Shown here: positions 49,201 to 62,080 of the stretch, piece after piece
How positions within the stretch are numbered: the first letter of the stretch is position 1
Layout of the letters: every line of letters begins with the position of its first letter
Assembly (NCBI RefSeq): GCF_002234675.1
Contig: NC_019866.2
Span: 24,116,955 to 24,180,954, forward strand
Direction: 5' to 3'
DNA length: 64,000 nt
From: Oryzias latipes
Lineage: Eukaryota; Chordata; Actinopteri; Beloniformes; Adrianichthyidae
Made by a program: the position numbers and the translations under genes
Notes under the pieces: generated by a model
What the model was told of the DNA's origin: nothing
Database searches by the model: none
Seen by the model: the letters and a program-made list of their open reading frames with translations, nothing else

Positions 49201-52200
49201 TACTTTATAAAAGAGACTGAACAAACTTCCACGGCACTTAAGGAAGTCATTTATTATCATCTTCTGAAATACTCTACATGTGCTGCTCCACGGTTTGCAT
49301 AAACTGGATTTGTGCTCATCTTTGAGAAAAGATTTTCTCATTATGTTTGGGAAGACTTTATGGCTGTTTCTGCCTGTGACAAAACTTTATATTTTGTTTT
49401 CTAGGAGAGTTTGAAATGAAAATGCTTCATTGTGCCTTCTGGACACTTTAACTCAGTTAAGAATGAGATTTTCCGCCTTTTCTAAATTCCTGTGAGAGTC
49501 GTGAGTCTTGACTGCATGAACATTAAGTCCCGTAAAGATGTTTTGAAATTCCTCCCAGCGTTCAGATGTTTTACTTCTAGCTGGATTTTGGGGAAGTCTG
49601 ACAGGAAATACTGTGGTGCCTGTTTCCAGGCAGGGAGGAGTTCCTGACAAAAACCCTCATGTTTTCCTCCACAAAGCTGTAAATTTTACCAAGCAAAGGT
49701 TACTGGATTTTAACAGTGAGAGAAGTCGGTCACGGTCCTTTTGAATACAGCTCCCATTCACTTTTTAGGAAAACAGAAATAATATACGGTGCCGGGGTGA
49801 TGTATGTTAAGAGCAGGACAGATCCAAGTGGAATCCCCCCACCCTATTCATAAAAAATGTCTGCCGTGTGTCAGCATCCCTGCAGCCTTACCTCTCCCAA
49901 CGTCACGTGGAGCAGAGCCACCATCCAGATACAGATTCCTCTTTGTGTCAGAGGTGCTGGGCGCTCATCCAGAACAAACCACAAGATTACACTTCAGTCT
50001 TTGTGCTGCTGGCAGGTAAAGTGAAAAACTTATTACCCCCAAGTTTATTAAGTTCCAATGCTGGATGAACAAGCCCATTAATTGGCTTGTTGCTGTTGGT
50101 GGATGGAAGAAATGGGCTGGAAGGGTTTGGCGAGATAAGGGTATTGGTAGGGGGCGGGGGCAGATGAAATACGGCAGGGAAATGTAATAACCCTGCCTTT
50201 GAGATATACGAGAGGTCAATTTCTGGAACTATTAGGGTGAAATTGTGAAGGGAGGGAGAGTGGGAAAGAGGAGAGACGTACTATTGGTTTTTGCTACTTT
50301 GGTGGCTGTTTCCATGCATTCATCAAACCGGACACACAAATCCCATCAGAGGCAGAGAGTCCAGCATCAGGAAGGTGAGGAGCAGAGGGAACGACTGTGT
50401 CGTGCACGTTCAAAGCTATCGCTGCATGGAGAAGACACAGCCCTTTCTGTCTTTCTGTTAGCATCTGTTCTTCTTTCCTAACCTGCAGACAGAAGACGGC
50501 GTATGCTCACAAGTTGCCCCCCCTATTTGTCATTTAGGGGCGACAGCCGTGATCGTGCCATCGCTCCAAGGGTAATGGATGGTTCTCTGAGCTATTATAC
50601 ATGCAGGGAATGCAAAGCACCCTCTTTACAGCATCTCAAACGAACCGTGCCCCCTCCCACCCCCACCACAAATGCAAATATCCTTATCCTAGAGATTATA
50701 CTTAGCTCTGAAATGCAATCGATCCTCTACTCTCTAGCTGTGTTGGACATGCCGGCCGCCTTGGAGGAAATTGATTCCACAGGGTGTTAAGGACGTATTT
50801 ATGGATGACGGCTGCTATCTAAAGCCCAGGTGGAGAGAAATTAAAGGAAGGATCCACAGGAACAGAAAATGACGGATGTCCTGTACATCACCGACTAACT
50901 ACTATGATGTCTTAGACCTGAGCCAAATTCAAACCTTATGCATCCATATCCCACCCATTTAACACACTCAAGATCAAGCGCTGCTCGATTAATACTTCTC
51001 TGTATCTCGCCCCCAGCTTCAAACCTGACGAATAAATTATTTTCTCAATTTGGAAATAAATAGCTCCATTAATGAGACAATGATCATAAAAACTTGGGTA
51101 ATAAATTGAAATACTGAGTCAAGCTGCAGGTTTTTCCAACAAGATAGCGGAGTTACTAACTTCAGTCTTGCAGGTCTTTTTGAGGAATTAATAATTTCTT
51201 TGGAGAAAGGATGAACAGTTGGTATCAAAATCCATAAAACATTGTTTGTTAGGTTGGATTTTACACTGACAGGTTGGCATGAAGGCACAAGCAAATTCAG
51301 GTCATACCAAAGCAAACTTCACATTTGATGTCAGGTGGAAAATGTTTGGCTTACTGTTAATTTTTTTATCTGAAATGAGCTCAAAGCGGGACGGAAATCA
51401 AAAAGAAAGAAGCAAAGTGGCCCGTCTGGCTACAGTCCTCTGACTATATAGATAAATGAGTGCCTGCGGATTCTCACTACGACTTTCGTGATACAATACT
51501 ACTAACCCTATAAAAACTCAATGTAAGCGTGGGTAAATGTGCTTTTCAAGTTTCCGCATTCAAAATCCTCTTGTTCCTGCGTGGCTACATGTTTTTTCGT
51601 CCGTGTTTTTTAGCTCTACATAGAAAACACGCGGCCATTGAACACGTATTGAAAGTGAAACCAGTTTAACTTTGATCTATCAGGGACTAGGATTTGGTAG
51701 TGGACATGTGGGCATCATGGAGGAAAAATGAACAGTTTGTACCCGGCTGGACTTCTATGACACCAAGTCTTTCACTGGAATAGAGCTGAGAGGAAAAGCC
51801 TGGAGCAAGATTTGCACCGCTTCGACATTTGACACCAACCAACTGTAGATTCATGCGCTAGCATCGGGTAGGAACAGGAGAACACCAAATGTGAAAAAAA
51901 ACCTGCGTTCAGTGCGTTCTTGAACACACATCACGCATCTTGAACGCAGATCTCAGTTCCATCATAGCCTGATGTAAACATGCAGATGCCACTGTGATGA
52001 TGGCCTTTTTCTGTTCACTGGGATGGGATCGTCCTCTCTCAGTGCACAGACATTCTCTGCACTGATGACTTAAAAGTGGCTGTTAGTATGAGTGATGCAT
52101 GTCAGACGTGACTCAAAGGCAGCAACTCATAACCACAGTTTGTATCAGCCAGTCATCCACACGAGTCATAAACACTGAAGCAAACATGCAATGTCCTCAG

Positions 52201-55200
52201 CCTGTGCTCTAGAACACATTTTACCAATCACTGCTCTGATTATGAAGCTCAGGCGGGGGCTGTGGGAGGTGAGCTGGGGGGTTCAGCCACTCTGTGTCAG
52301 GATTTCAGAGTTTGTCAAGCTGACTCATTCCTAGAAAATGAACGAAACCACAACAGTTGTGCTGATTCTACAACTCTGTGATGACTGCAAGCAGAGCCAC
52401 AACCCAGCTTCATTTAGTTTGACATCATTAAGGCGAACATGTGGAAGTATAATTATTAGTCTTCATATTTCCTCAATTCTGCTAATGATCTTGGGTTCAA
52501 AACCTTTTATTAAAGTTCTAAGAACAAAGCCACACTGAGACGTGAGTTTTAGTTGGTGTCCCATCAGGGGGGTTTGTTCTGTGGTATTTATGATTCTGGT
52601 TTAGTTAAAAGACACAAAAACAATAATGATTTGCTAAGACTTCCGAGAGATCCAGTTTGTATAGAACATTGTGTGGCTTTCCATCTGGATCAATAGAAGT
52701 TGTACCCTTACCTTCAGGTACAGATGTGGATGAAATGCAAAAAACAGCTAAAGTTGACGCCTTAGGGCTCTGTTCTAGAGAAAGGATGATGCCATTGTCC
52801 TTAAATCACCCCCCTGACCCCCCTATTCAGTCTTGAGACCCACGCCTGCATGTGAACCGTTTTTAGGGAGCCACGGTGAACCACTGCTCCGTCTGTGAAG
52901 GACCCATCTGACTCTTTGCAGGTTTATACCACAGATTTCTTTTCTTTTCAAGATTTCAGAATTATGAGGTTGCATCTAAAAACCCACTGTAGAGTTTGCT
53001 CAAAGGCTGTTGCAGGGCCAGTTTAAATTTAGATGGCACAATCGACCATGAATTGGCTTCAACATTGCAGCCTGCATGTCTACACACGGTAGGTGTGTGT
53101 GCTGTGTTTTCATGTGGCCCGGATCTTTATTACAAAAACTACTCTGGTTTAGAAAAAAGGGATAATAGAAAGATTGAACAATCCTGAAATGCTTTTGATA
53201 TGGCAGATCCCCTCCAGTCAGCAGGAGGAATTTAAACCCTTCTTGCGTGAATTTATTAAAAACGATGTAAAAAAAAATTCTTCCGTTTTTTTTCCAGTTC
53301 ACTGTGATGCTGAGTTGTGAGTTTTGTTGCAAAATAACAACATACAGCATAAAGGGGTTAATCTAGAAGTGAAAAAACAAAGAGGTTTGAAGGCCGTGTC
53401 ACACAGCCACTACGTACATATTGCACAAAATTGCTCATGCGTGAATATATGTGGAAAACGTTGTTGTTCTTTATGTGAAATTTTCACAGATGTATTAGCA
53501 ATGAACCACCTTAAAACTACGGAAGAAGGACGAATAAACCACGCAAAAAAAAAAACGTAAAGCAACGTAGAACATGAACAATGCGTGATTATTGTGCCGT
53601 TTACATGCAATTCATTAGTGATTCATGTGTCCATTACGGAAGTTAAACATGACATCTGCGCCGTATACGTGATATAAAAGTTACACATCGGTGGTACATG
53701 CGTGAAAGGTTCGTTAGACATACATTTGTTTTATGCATCTTGCAAAAACTATGCACAATTCGATAGGATTTACGTAATAATTGCGTATAAACTATGTAAA
53801 ATATGCGTAAACTGCATAATCTTCAACCAACCAAAAATTTCGAAAAGCTTAAAACTGAATATGCGTAAAGACCGGTTGGTCGAAACCTCGATGGACATCT
53901 GCGCACATCGACCAATGACGAACGCAAGAAACACTTCTGAATGATGTATGACATCCATGAATCATGAAAGACCGACATGTCATACGTGGAAAATGAACAG
54001 AGTGTACTTAGTGAATGTGTGACATGGCTTTAGGTAAAGGCAAAAGTCAGGTGAACCAGGGAGGGCCTGACAAGGCAAAGCAGGTGATCCCAAAAGGGAA
54101 ACAATATGAAGAGAATACTCAAAATAAAACTGGATGAAAAATTTTAGTGTCTTTTGAGCACTGAGAGCAAAATAAACTGAAAGTAATTATTAAGCAGAAA
54201 AACAACACACCTAAACTCACAAATGAGAAAACAGTCGTACAAAAGCCTCTTCTTGTTTTGTTTAAGCAATAAAATCCTTAATGGGTCATAGATAAAGCTC
54301 CAGGGCGAAAGTAACACTGCAACTGAGAGCTGAATAACAAATGTCTCCCATCAGAATAGTGCTTCTTCTTTAGTTAGTTCTTCCTTTGTGCCACGTGTGG
54401 AAGGCCTCACTGCTCTGAAGAAGAGAAGAGGAAACCAAACCAGGCCTGCATATCCCAAAAAAGAAAACCCTGCTAATTACATTGGTCTGACAGCCATAAA
54501 AACAGCTGTGGTAGGAAAGGAGCTAGAGGTGGCTGCCTGAAAAACAAGGGAGGCAACACAAGAGGAAAGAAGAAAAAGCTGCTTCCTCTAAATGGAAATG
54601 CCAAACTGAAGAGGCTCTTCTTATCTAAAAGCTGTGACTTTTCATTTTGAATCCAAGCTACCACAATGAAAGAGTGATTTCTATCTGTGTTTTTTCTCCA
54701 AGCATTCATCTTCTGAAGTGTGTAAACCTCAGACAGCTTTGGCCCGAGTGTTGCTGAGACAAATCAGACAAACAGGAAAAATCCTGCAGCTTTTTTTTTA
54801 TTTTCAGCGTTTGGGTTTCCTTGATGTTTACAGTAAAAAAAATCATCTGAAAATCTGCACAGATCAAACAAAGAGAAAGCTGCTCTGCAGCTGTATTCAA
54901 AGGATTACATTACATTTTACAGAGCGAAGTGCCTGACTGTTGCACTGTGTTTATTGAAACATAATGTTCTGATATGTTAATGTCTTCAGAGCTTTAGAAA
55001 AGACGATCACAAGCCAAGCAGTGACAGCAGGAAAAATAATCATAAAAACATTATTAGACCTGTAAAACACTTTCCCATCACATGTGTGTGTGAATGCATG
55101 CATGTGTGCGTGCTTTCAGTAATCTAGGGAAATAAACTGCCGCAATGATTTTTCAGTCTGACAAAACATGACTTATCTAGAGACAGGATTATCACATCTC

Positions 55201-56792
55201 CTGTCCGCGTTGTTATTGTCCCTTTGCTTTATCACAGTAATCACTGACATGAAAACTTCTTCACAATAAAAGCTGAAGTTTGACGGAAAATGGAATGAAT
55301 GCTCATGTGCTTAGACTCTGACTTTGTGGATGAGCAGGGAAATGAAGTCTGGCAGTGACCACAGATGCTGGACCCCATAGACACATAAAATCCTTGACTG
55401 CCCTGGTTTGCTCACAAATCTTGAACTCGCTGTAAAGCTGTGGTCCTGAAATCTGTGACTCCTCGGCCTGAGTCTTGTACTTTTAACACATTTGGGTCGA
55501 TTTTTCATCAAATTATGGAGATGAGTCGTGCAGAACCTGAAGGGAGCATCACTTGTAAAAAGAATTTAGTCTTACTTGAACAAAGCAAAACTTAAACTAA
55601 GACCCAACAAAACTCAGCCGTGACAGCAAAAGCGATGAAGACTAAAGAGGAAGTGCCAACGACTAACACAAAACTAGCTAGTTTGTAACAAGTGGGACGA
55701 AGAGGAGGTAGAAGCCGAAATAAACAAACAATATGACATGAACTTCCAAGAACCAAAAGGCTGAAAAACTTTTACCCTGGGGCGGCATGGTGGTGCAGTG
55801 GTTAACGCTCTGCCTCACAGTGAGAAGGCCCTCGTTTGAATCCTGGCTGAGACCTTTGTGGAGTTTGCATGTTCTCCCCCTCTGCATGCATGGATTTTCA
55901 TAGGTGCTTCATTAATTATTTGGTTACTCAAAAGTGTCCTTAGATGTGACAGACTGACTGACTGACTGGTGTACCCCACCTTTGCCCAACTGTACCCAGC
56001 ACAGGCATCGTGACCAAAGAAGGGATACAACTGAAACAGAAAGGGGATGGATAGACTTTTTCCCCCTAATGCTTCAGAGACTACAGGGGAGACAACCTGA
56101 ATGTGCCAGAGCAAACAAACAAACACGAAAAAGAATGTTTTTTCCCCCACCAATATTATATTGATTATATAAAAAACTTTGTGTGTTTTTGTGTATCTGG
56201 GTAACTCAAATGACCAAGTTTTTAAAAAGTAAAATACTTTGTAATTAATGAAAGTCTTTGTTTCAGGTTTTTTCCTTGAAATCATCTAAAAACAAACATT
56301 TGAATTGAGAAAAAGGTTTTATTTACTTCTAAATGATTCAAATTCTGGTTGCAATAAAAAATAACTTTAATGTCTTTTTTTAAATCTGAAACTGAATGTG
56401 CAATAGATGGAATTGTCCTTAAAAGATTACTTGTTTTGCGCGTGAGTTTTGCTTATCACTGACATGATAAAATGTCTTCAGAGGTGCAAAAACTAAACCA
56501 TAATCCTCTGAACTCTCAGATTATTGGTTAAAAGACTGTTTTGGTTTCTTCCACAGATGACCCTTCAGCCAACTGGCTGCACGCGCGCTCCTCCAGGAAG
56601 AAGCGATGCCCTTACACGAAGTACCAAACCCTGGAGCTGGAGAAGGAGTTCCTGTTCAACATGTACCTCACGCGTGACCGGCGGCACGAGGTGGCGCGTG
56701 CGCTCAACCTGACGGAGCGCCAAGTGAAGATTTGGTTTCAGAACCGAAGGATGAAAATGAAGAAGCAGAGCAAGGACCAGTCCAAGGAGTAG
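46274..56792 (+). CDS. hoxb9a: Homeobox protein Hox-B9a (two exons)
   Basis: Posterior Hox transcription factor for trunk/tail patterning. Exons are 46274-46886 and 56557-56792, with donor CAAA|GTAAGT and acceptor CCACAG|AT, phase 1 (codon A|AT = Asn205). The product is 282 aa. The N-terminus [22 protein letters not shown] is diagnostic of HOXB9. Other family blocks are [39 protein letters not shown] and [12 protein letters not shown]. The PBX-contact tryptophan is Trp211 ([10 protein letters not shown]). The homeodomain is about residues 217-276 ([20 protein letters not shown]...[11 protein letters not shown]), with a KDQSKE tail. The protein is somewhat longer than mammalian HOXB9 because of extra residues in the N-terminal half. 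No damage is seen. Confidence 0.96.
48880..51120. promoter_or_regulatory. repeat-free intronic block, candidate enhancers
   Basis: Three stretches look like regulatory DNA. At 48880-49400 are 'ctttataaaag' and 'tttattatc' Hox-type sites. At 49790-50220 are 'cccattaattggc' and 'aagtttattaag'. At 50490-51110 are ATGCAAAT near 50671-50678, 'tcgattaata', and 'ccattaatga', the latter amid 'gaataaatt' and 'ggtaataaattg'. TAAT cores recur at a higher density than in neighbouring DNA by eye. The call is inference; no alignment was possible. Confidence 0.4.
51630..51850. repeat. dispersed repeat, copy 2 (related to 38240-38500)
   Basis: It shares 'aactttgat..atcaggga', 'ggatttggtagtg', 'ggaatagagctgag', 'aaaagcctggagcaaga' and 'gcaccgcttcgacatttgac' with copy 1. 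It lies inside the hoxb9a intron. Confidence 0.65.
53390..54031. mobile_element. non-autonomous inverted-repeat element with CpG-rich interior
   Basis: The left end AAGGCCGTGTCACACAGCCA and the right end, reverse-complemented (AAAGCCATGTCACACATTCA), match at most positions, and the similarity continues through 'CTACGTACA' versus 'CTAAGTACA'. The interior of about 640 bp is unusual: many scattered copies of TGCGT(A/G)A-like words ('catgcgtgaa', 'atgcgtaaac', 'tacgtgatat') in an AT-rich but CpG-containing background. Target duplication is unclear (AGGT lies on both sides). It is probably a MITE in the hoxb9a intron; superfamily unknown. Confidence 0.65.
55779..56054 (+). mobile_element. tRNA-derived SINE-like repeat
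   Basis: The head 'ggggcggcatggtggtgcag' has the A-box-like 'tggtgcagtgg', and a B-box-like CGTTTGAATCC is at about 55833-55843. 'gtggagtttgcatgttctcc' and the terminal 'aaaggggatggatag' follow the family. It carries a short (GACT)n expansion near 55948-55965. It lies about 0.5 kb before hoxb9a exon 2. Confidence 0.7.
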
Positions 56793-58640
56793 AGGCACTG
56801 TCGTGTAGCACGCGCACACAAGCACACCCCAGACGCACACGCACGCTCATACCACGCAGATGATCAACCTGAAGCGCGTGTTTGCAAGCACAAAAAAACA
56901 AAGACAGATAACGCACTGCAGTTTGTTGGTGACGTCACGAGAGCTTCAGCCATCCGGGTCGAACAGCAAGTGCGCTTTAAGGTTCACAGACCGCACCTGC
57001 AGGAGCAGCGCGCGCACACACCCAGAGTGCGCCACGTGGACTTAAGAGGCCAGGAGACGAACTTCCGGAGGCGCGCTCTCCTGTTCCGTCATCAATCCAT
57101 TAACAGCGATTTGAAACTCAAGCAAATGTGATGTTCACTGACAGGTTTGGAGAATGGGACTTTCGAAATCTCAGACTGGAGTAGAATCTCCACGGAGGGA
57201 CTTTCTCTCCTCCCGCGGACTTGGAGTGAAAAGAAGATTTACGCACAGTTCGGGTTGTTTGATGTCTGGGTGCATCGCGAAGTGGAGGGAAAGGAGAAAG
57301 AAACAGCATTTCCTTTTCTTTTCTTATTGAAGCACTTCCTTTATTGGTTATTTATTGGTTCAGTTTTGTCAGCGATTGCGCGAGCAGGTGCTGAAACCAG
57401 AATTTCAAAGGCCATCAATATAGAAGAAGGAGGCAAGGGGGGCCTGCTCAGAGGAGGGGAGTGATCCCTATTTTATTCTCCTCCACTGCAGTCGTTTGAC
57501 TCTCTGTTGTCACCGTTTGATTAGAAAGCGGCCAGCCGCCGTTTGTTTCTCCGAGTGTCGGCTTGAGTAATGAGGCGCGGAGGTGAGGGACCGGCGGGAG
57601 GATCAACCACCTCAGCAGGCGCGAATCCGATCAGGATCGATCATGTCGGGGATTTCGTGGCCGTGGGTCGTCTCACGCGCTGCAGAGACTGCGATGCTGC
57701 TCTAAAATGGTTGTTTTGCCCGCGCTTCAGCAGCTCTCTGACTCCATACGACTGCATCCACGCATCTGACAGGCGTTTAATGCCCCGCATCCCTCCGTGG
57801 ATTCTAACCCGAAAGATGTTGTGAGGCCAAAACAGCAGATCTTCTTCTGAGAGACCCAACACCTCATCTTCATCACATTACAGAAAATCTATTATTATAC
57901 ATTCTGCGTGTCTGTTTTTCATACACGAGGTAATACCTGCTATGCAAAGCGGCTTTCTTTCATTTCAGGAAGTGCACGTGCACTTTTTCAAAACCCCCTT
58001 TTGTTATAGTAAACATCAACCAGCGGCGCCAATGATGTGTTCATGTAAAATATGAGATCTGAAGGACTGGGGGGGGGGGGGGGGGGGGGGGGGCTCAAAC
58101 CAAACCCTGTCAGCCGTGCACGCGCACAGGACCTGCGCTCACACCGTGGTTCTTCCGTTTCTCACAGGACAGCTGCGCGTTCTCGCCCATGAGGAACATG
58201 TTTACAGTTTGCGCATGCCCGAAGCACGCGATGTTTTGATGCTTATTTCTAGGAGCCGATGGGAGAATTTCTGCTTTCTGAAGAGAATATTGGAAAATAT
58301 GAGAAAGAACTTTCTCGATATGAAGTATTTCTAATTTATTGTACATAAAGCGAGTTTGTCTTTCTGATCGGAATGAGTTGAAAATGTTGGATTTTTTTCT
58401 AGTGTGTCGACATTTTATCTGACTCCTTTATGAGTTCTTTCGCTCTTTGAAGCCGTTTTCCGTGTCGTTGTTGTCTGAATGTTCATTTGTGTGACAGGAA
58501 GAGCGTCTCTGCGGGCAGCAGCTCCAAACCCGTCCAGTCTGCCCCCCAGACCTTCCTGCGTGTCCTATGTGTTTGTCTCTTGTAACTTTGTGCTGCTGAT
58601 GCTGGACTCTTATTAAAATGAGACTTTACAGAACCGTCGC
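56793..58640 (+). terminator. probable hoxb9a 3' UTR with ATTAAA signal
   Basis: After the TAG stop, no good AATAAA appears until an ATTAAA variant at 58612-58617, preceded by 'cttgtaactttgtgctgctg'. A 3' UTR of about 1.8 kb would be long but not strange for Hox9. The stretch contains a CRE (TGACGTCA, 56930-56937), open frames without domains, and a run of 25 G at 58069-58093. Whether transcription really runs this far is uncertain. Confidence 0.35.
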
Positions 58641-61480
58641 GTTTCTTCTTTCAGTGAACTGACCCATCCGCTCTTCTTCTCGCTCATCTCCTGACCTAAA
58701 GACAAAGAACCAGAGCGGAGGTGGAAGAGTCAGTGGATAGAGGGGAGGAAGACTCGGATGAGCAGGCATGTGTTGCAAATATGTGTCTCTATACAGCTGA
58801 GAAAACCGAAGCTTGGAGGACAGAGGCGTCTGTCTGGCTGCAACTCCAAAAGACTGTCATAAACCAATAAACAACCCCCCACGAGCACGCCCACGCAGGA
58901 TGAGAGGAGTCACTGGAGAAGGCCACAGTCGCTGGTTCTCCTTTAAGACTGATTTTCAGATTATTCAGAATATTGTTGATGGTGACCCGTCATCATCCTT
59001 TGATGTTCTGCTTAAGAGGCGGAGCTGACGTCAGCTTCAGGACCCCCACCCGCGCTCACACCCTTTCACTGCCAGACAAACAAGAACAATTGGGTTTCAG
59101 TTACTTAAACTTTATTATATATTCATGAACAGAATATTTGAGCAAAGCAAAAAGTAAAAGCGGGAAACATTGCTCTTAAAGGATTAATAGATAAAAATGA
59201 ACATTTAAAGTAAAATTTGATGCTTGCCATTATTTTTAAATAAGGTGCTGAAAGCAAAATGGATGTGGATTTCTGATGAAGGTTTTCCTTAAACGCATTT
59301 GGAGCACAGGCTTCAGCTGGAGGAGCAACACGTGGCAACACCCCTGACTGACACCCGTCCACTCAAACTGCAGAAGACACTCCCGTTCAGTCACAACACG
59401 GTGGGATAGTTTTGTCACAACCATCAGTACAAGAAAATAAGATAAATTCCGCTTCATGAAAGAGGATTCCAAACATGCAGACAAAGAAAAGAATGTGTGA
59501 ACTACGACTCTCCAAGCTCACATAACTTACATGGAGAAGCAGTGAGCGCGTGGAGAACAAATGTCATCCTTAAATAACGGAGAAAGTGAGAGTCAAAGCT
59601 GCGCCAACGTGAACTCCGCTTCTTCCATCTACATTTGACCCTTGAACTCTCTGGACTGAAACGTCCTTATATACGTCCTAGACTGAACAAAGACATTCCT
59701 TGAACAATCTGGGAGCTGAGCCGAAGATGAGAGCTGCTCTGGCTGGGGGGGGTTGCATATGAAGAAACCCCCACACTTCAGCTGCCCTGCAGACCCAGGC
59801 AGGGCAGAAGATTTGCATTCTGCCTCAGCTGTGAGCCGGAGCTGCATAGGAGGAAGAAGTGCGGGGCTTAATGATGAGCTGCTGCTGCTGCGGGAGAGCA
59901 GCTTCCTGAGCAGGTCATTCAATGGATCTGTGCATGTGTGCGTGCGTGCGTGCGTGCGTGCGTGTGCAGTCCCTTGTGGTAAAGACAGATGTAACATAAC
60001 TAAAACTAGTTTAAAAAACAAAAAAAAGAGAGAAAAAACGTTTTCCTTTTCTTACGTTTTTGAGCAAAAAAGGAATCTAAAGTGAAAGATTCTTTGTCCA
60101 CGGAAATGACAGTAATGAAGGAAAAGTCCACGGTTGCTGATCACTGCAGGTTTCAGGTTGTTTGGTTGCAACAACCTGAACCCCCCCCCCCCCCCCCCCC
60201 CATAATTTCAAACTGTTATCCATTCTTTCATAATCATGGCCAGAAAATTGGATTTTTACCATCTTTGGGTAAAATGGTGGCACAGCTTCAGTTTCAGCAG
60301 ACCTTTGAAGAATCAGTGTTCTTCTCTCTCCATTAAAACAGAAGTTGTCACAGGAACAGGCAGATGGCTGGATCCAAAAGCAGCAGGCTTATTGGCTCAG
60401 CTAAAAGTCCACAAAGCTAAATCAGGGTCAGGCAGGCAGGGGTCAATAACGAGCATGAGAGCTTAAGAGAAGAGACTGGGGTTGTCAGGATCCACGTGAG
60501 ATTTGGGGGAGGCAAACAGAGACAAGATAGGGTGAGGAAATCAGAAGATCAGGTCCAGATAAAACGTTCAGTAATGCAGACAGAACGGCAAAAACAATAC
60601 TTCGCACTGAGTGAGGCTCAGTGCAGAGCGTAAGTGTACTGTGAGTGACTGCAAATGAAAGTCAGGTGTGTGGCATCCAGGAACTGTGTGCTGGGGTTGC
60701 TGGGAGATGTAGTGTGTTTATAACTCTGGAGACGGTTCCCGCCAATGACCAGAGGGGGAGACAGAGTTCTGACAGAAATGTGTCCTTACTTTTGCTGGAC
60801 CAACTCTTTCCAAACCCAAAGTTCTCACAAGCAGCTCCACAAAGAAGAAGAAAACACTCGTAGTTTTTTATTAACGTTTATTTTAGGACAATCCTATTTT
60901 AAAAGCTGTTTGTTAAGTAAAAAAAATGACTGAAAGAACAAATGCAGGATGGTTTCGTTGACATGTTGTTAGAATTAATCAAATCTGTGATCATAATTTG
61001 AAGAAACAAACTATAGAACATGTAATAGCCTATAAATATAGAGAGAAAAGAATACAAAAAAGGTGGACTTCATTAAATGCATTGGTCACAAAAAATCCAA
61101 AAGTGTCAACATGTTCTTAAAACTGGAATTCAGCCCTTACAATAAAAGTGCACTTCATAAACTGTATTCACGTTATGTTTAAATGATTTGTTTAGAAAGG
61201 ATCTGTCATAAAAAGCATCTACAAATAAAAAGTATACATATGTCACTCTTAAAACACATTCATTATTTCCTACACCCAACCTTGGGTTTATGTATTTTGG
61301 ATTATTTTCTTGAACATTCCTAATTTTTATGGTTATGGTGGTAAAACCCTTTTATTTCCTGGGTTGAAGTAAACCAGAGAAAAGGTCAGTCTCTTTCAAA
61401 CCTTGAAGTTGGGTTAAAAAATTAATCCAACTTGGGATATTTTTATCAATGGGGGTTGTATTCTCTCTTTTGAACATCAC
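58641..61480. other. gene-free sequence downstream of hoxb9a
   Basis: No gene is supported. A palindromic CRE AGCTGACGTCAGCT is at 59023-59036, a (GCGT)n run at about 59939-59962 and a run of 21 C at 60181-60201. Confidence 0.4.
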
Positions 61481-62080
61481 ATGATGACGTCATCAAAAAG
61501 CTTTCTTGTAAATGGCAAGTTTGTGAGCCTGGTATGTACCCAAAAACGTCCTTTCCGGCGTTGGCCGGGACTTACGTGGGAACGGGTGACCGCTGGAGTT
61601 GTCCCCACTACGCGGCCTCGGCGGCTGTGGGATCCGGCGGGATACTGCCGCTGGAGCGAAACCCCGCCGGTCACGTTACAGTATCAGTACATAAAGCGCG
61701 CGCACTGGACGCCCACGTGCTGCGAAAAGCAGATAATCACGCTAAAGCAGCCCACTTGGGCATCTATGCTTGAAGGAAGACGTGGGCGCGCAGGCAGCGT
61801 GACATGTCGTGCATGGAACTCGGCTTTGATCATGATCGGCCTCATCCGTATTCCTCTGCGGGAGTCAGTCCCGCACATGAGAGCAGAGCCGCTGCTCTGA
61901 TCACTTCACATCCGCTCCGCACTTATTAATAGCTGGAATGTGATCCGAAGGCTGTTGTGCACGTGTGTCGAGAGATGTCAAGCAGACTATCTGCTGCGCG
62001 TGCGCGTCGCTGCCGCTCCAACTGCAGCCAAAGTCATCCATGAAGAAACCACGAAGGCCTGTAGCTGTGAGGAAGAACTC
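61481..62080. promoter_or_regulatory. CpG-rich block in the hoxb9a-hoxb8a interval
   Basis: Starts with the 12-bp palindrome GATGACGTCATC (61483-61494, containing a CRE). About 600 bp rich in CpG follow (many cgcg, ggcg and acgtg words) and then return abruptly to AT-rich DNA. A 139-codon plus-strand frame (61481-61900) crosses it but shows no family. An island here could be a promoter for a non-coding transcript or an inserted CpG-rich element. Confidence 0.35.

Larger units (their letters stand above)
46887..56556 (+). other. hoxb9a intron, 9.67 kb
   Basis: The intron is GT...AG with both splice sites good and the frame preserved. It is long for a Hox gene; Hox introns of 0.5-3 kb are usual. 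It contains a transposon-like element (53390-54031), a dispersed repeat (51630-51850) and a SINE-like copy (55779-56054). However, about 48.9-51.1 kb looks free of repeats. A first exon or promoter inside the intron cannot be excluded. Confidence 0.85.
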
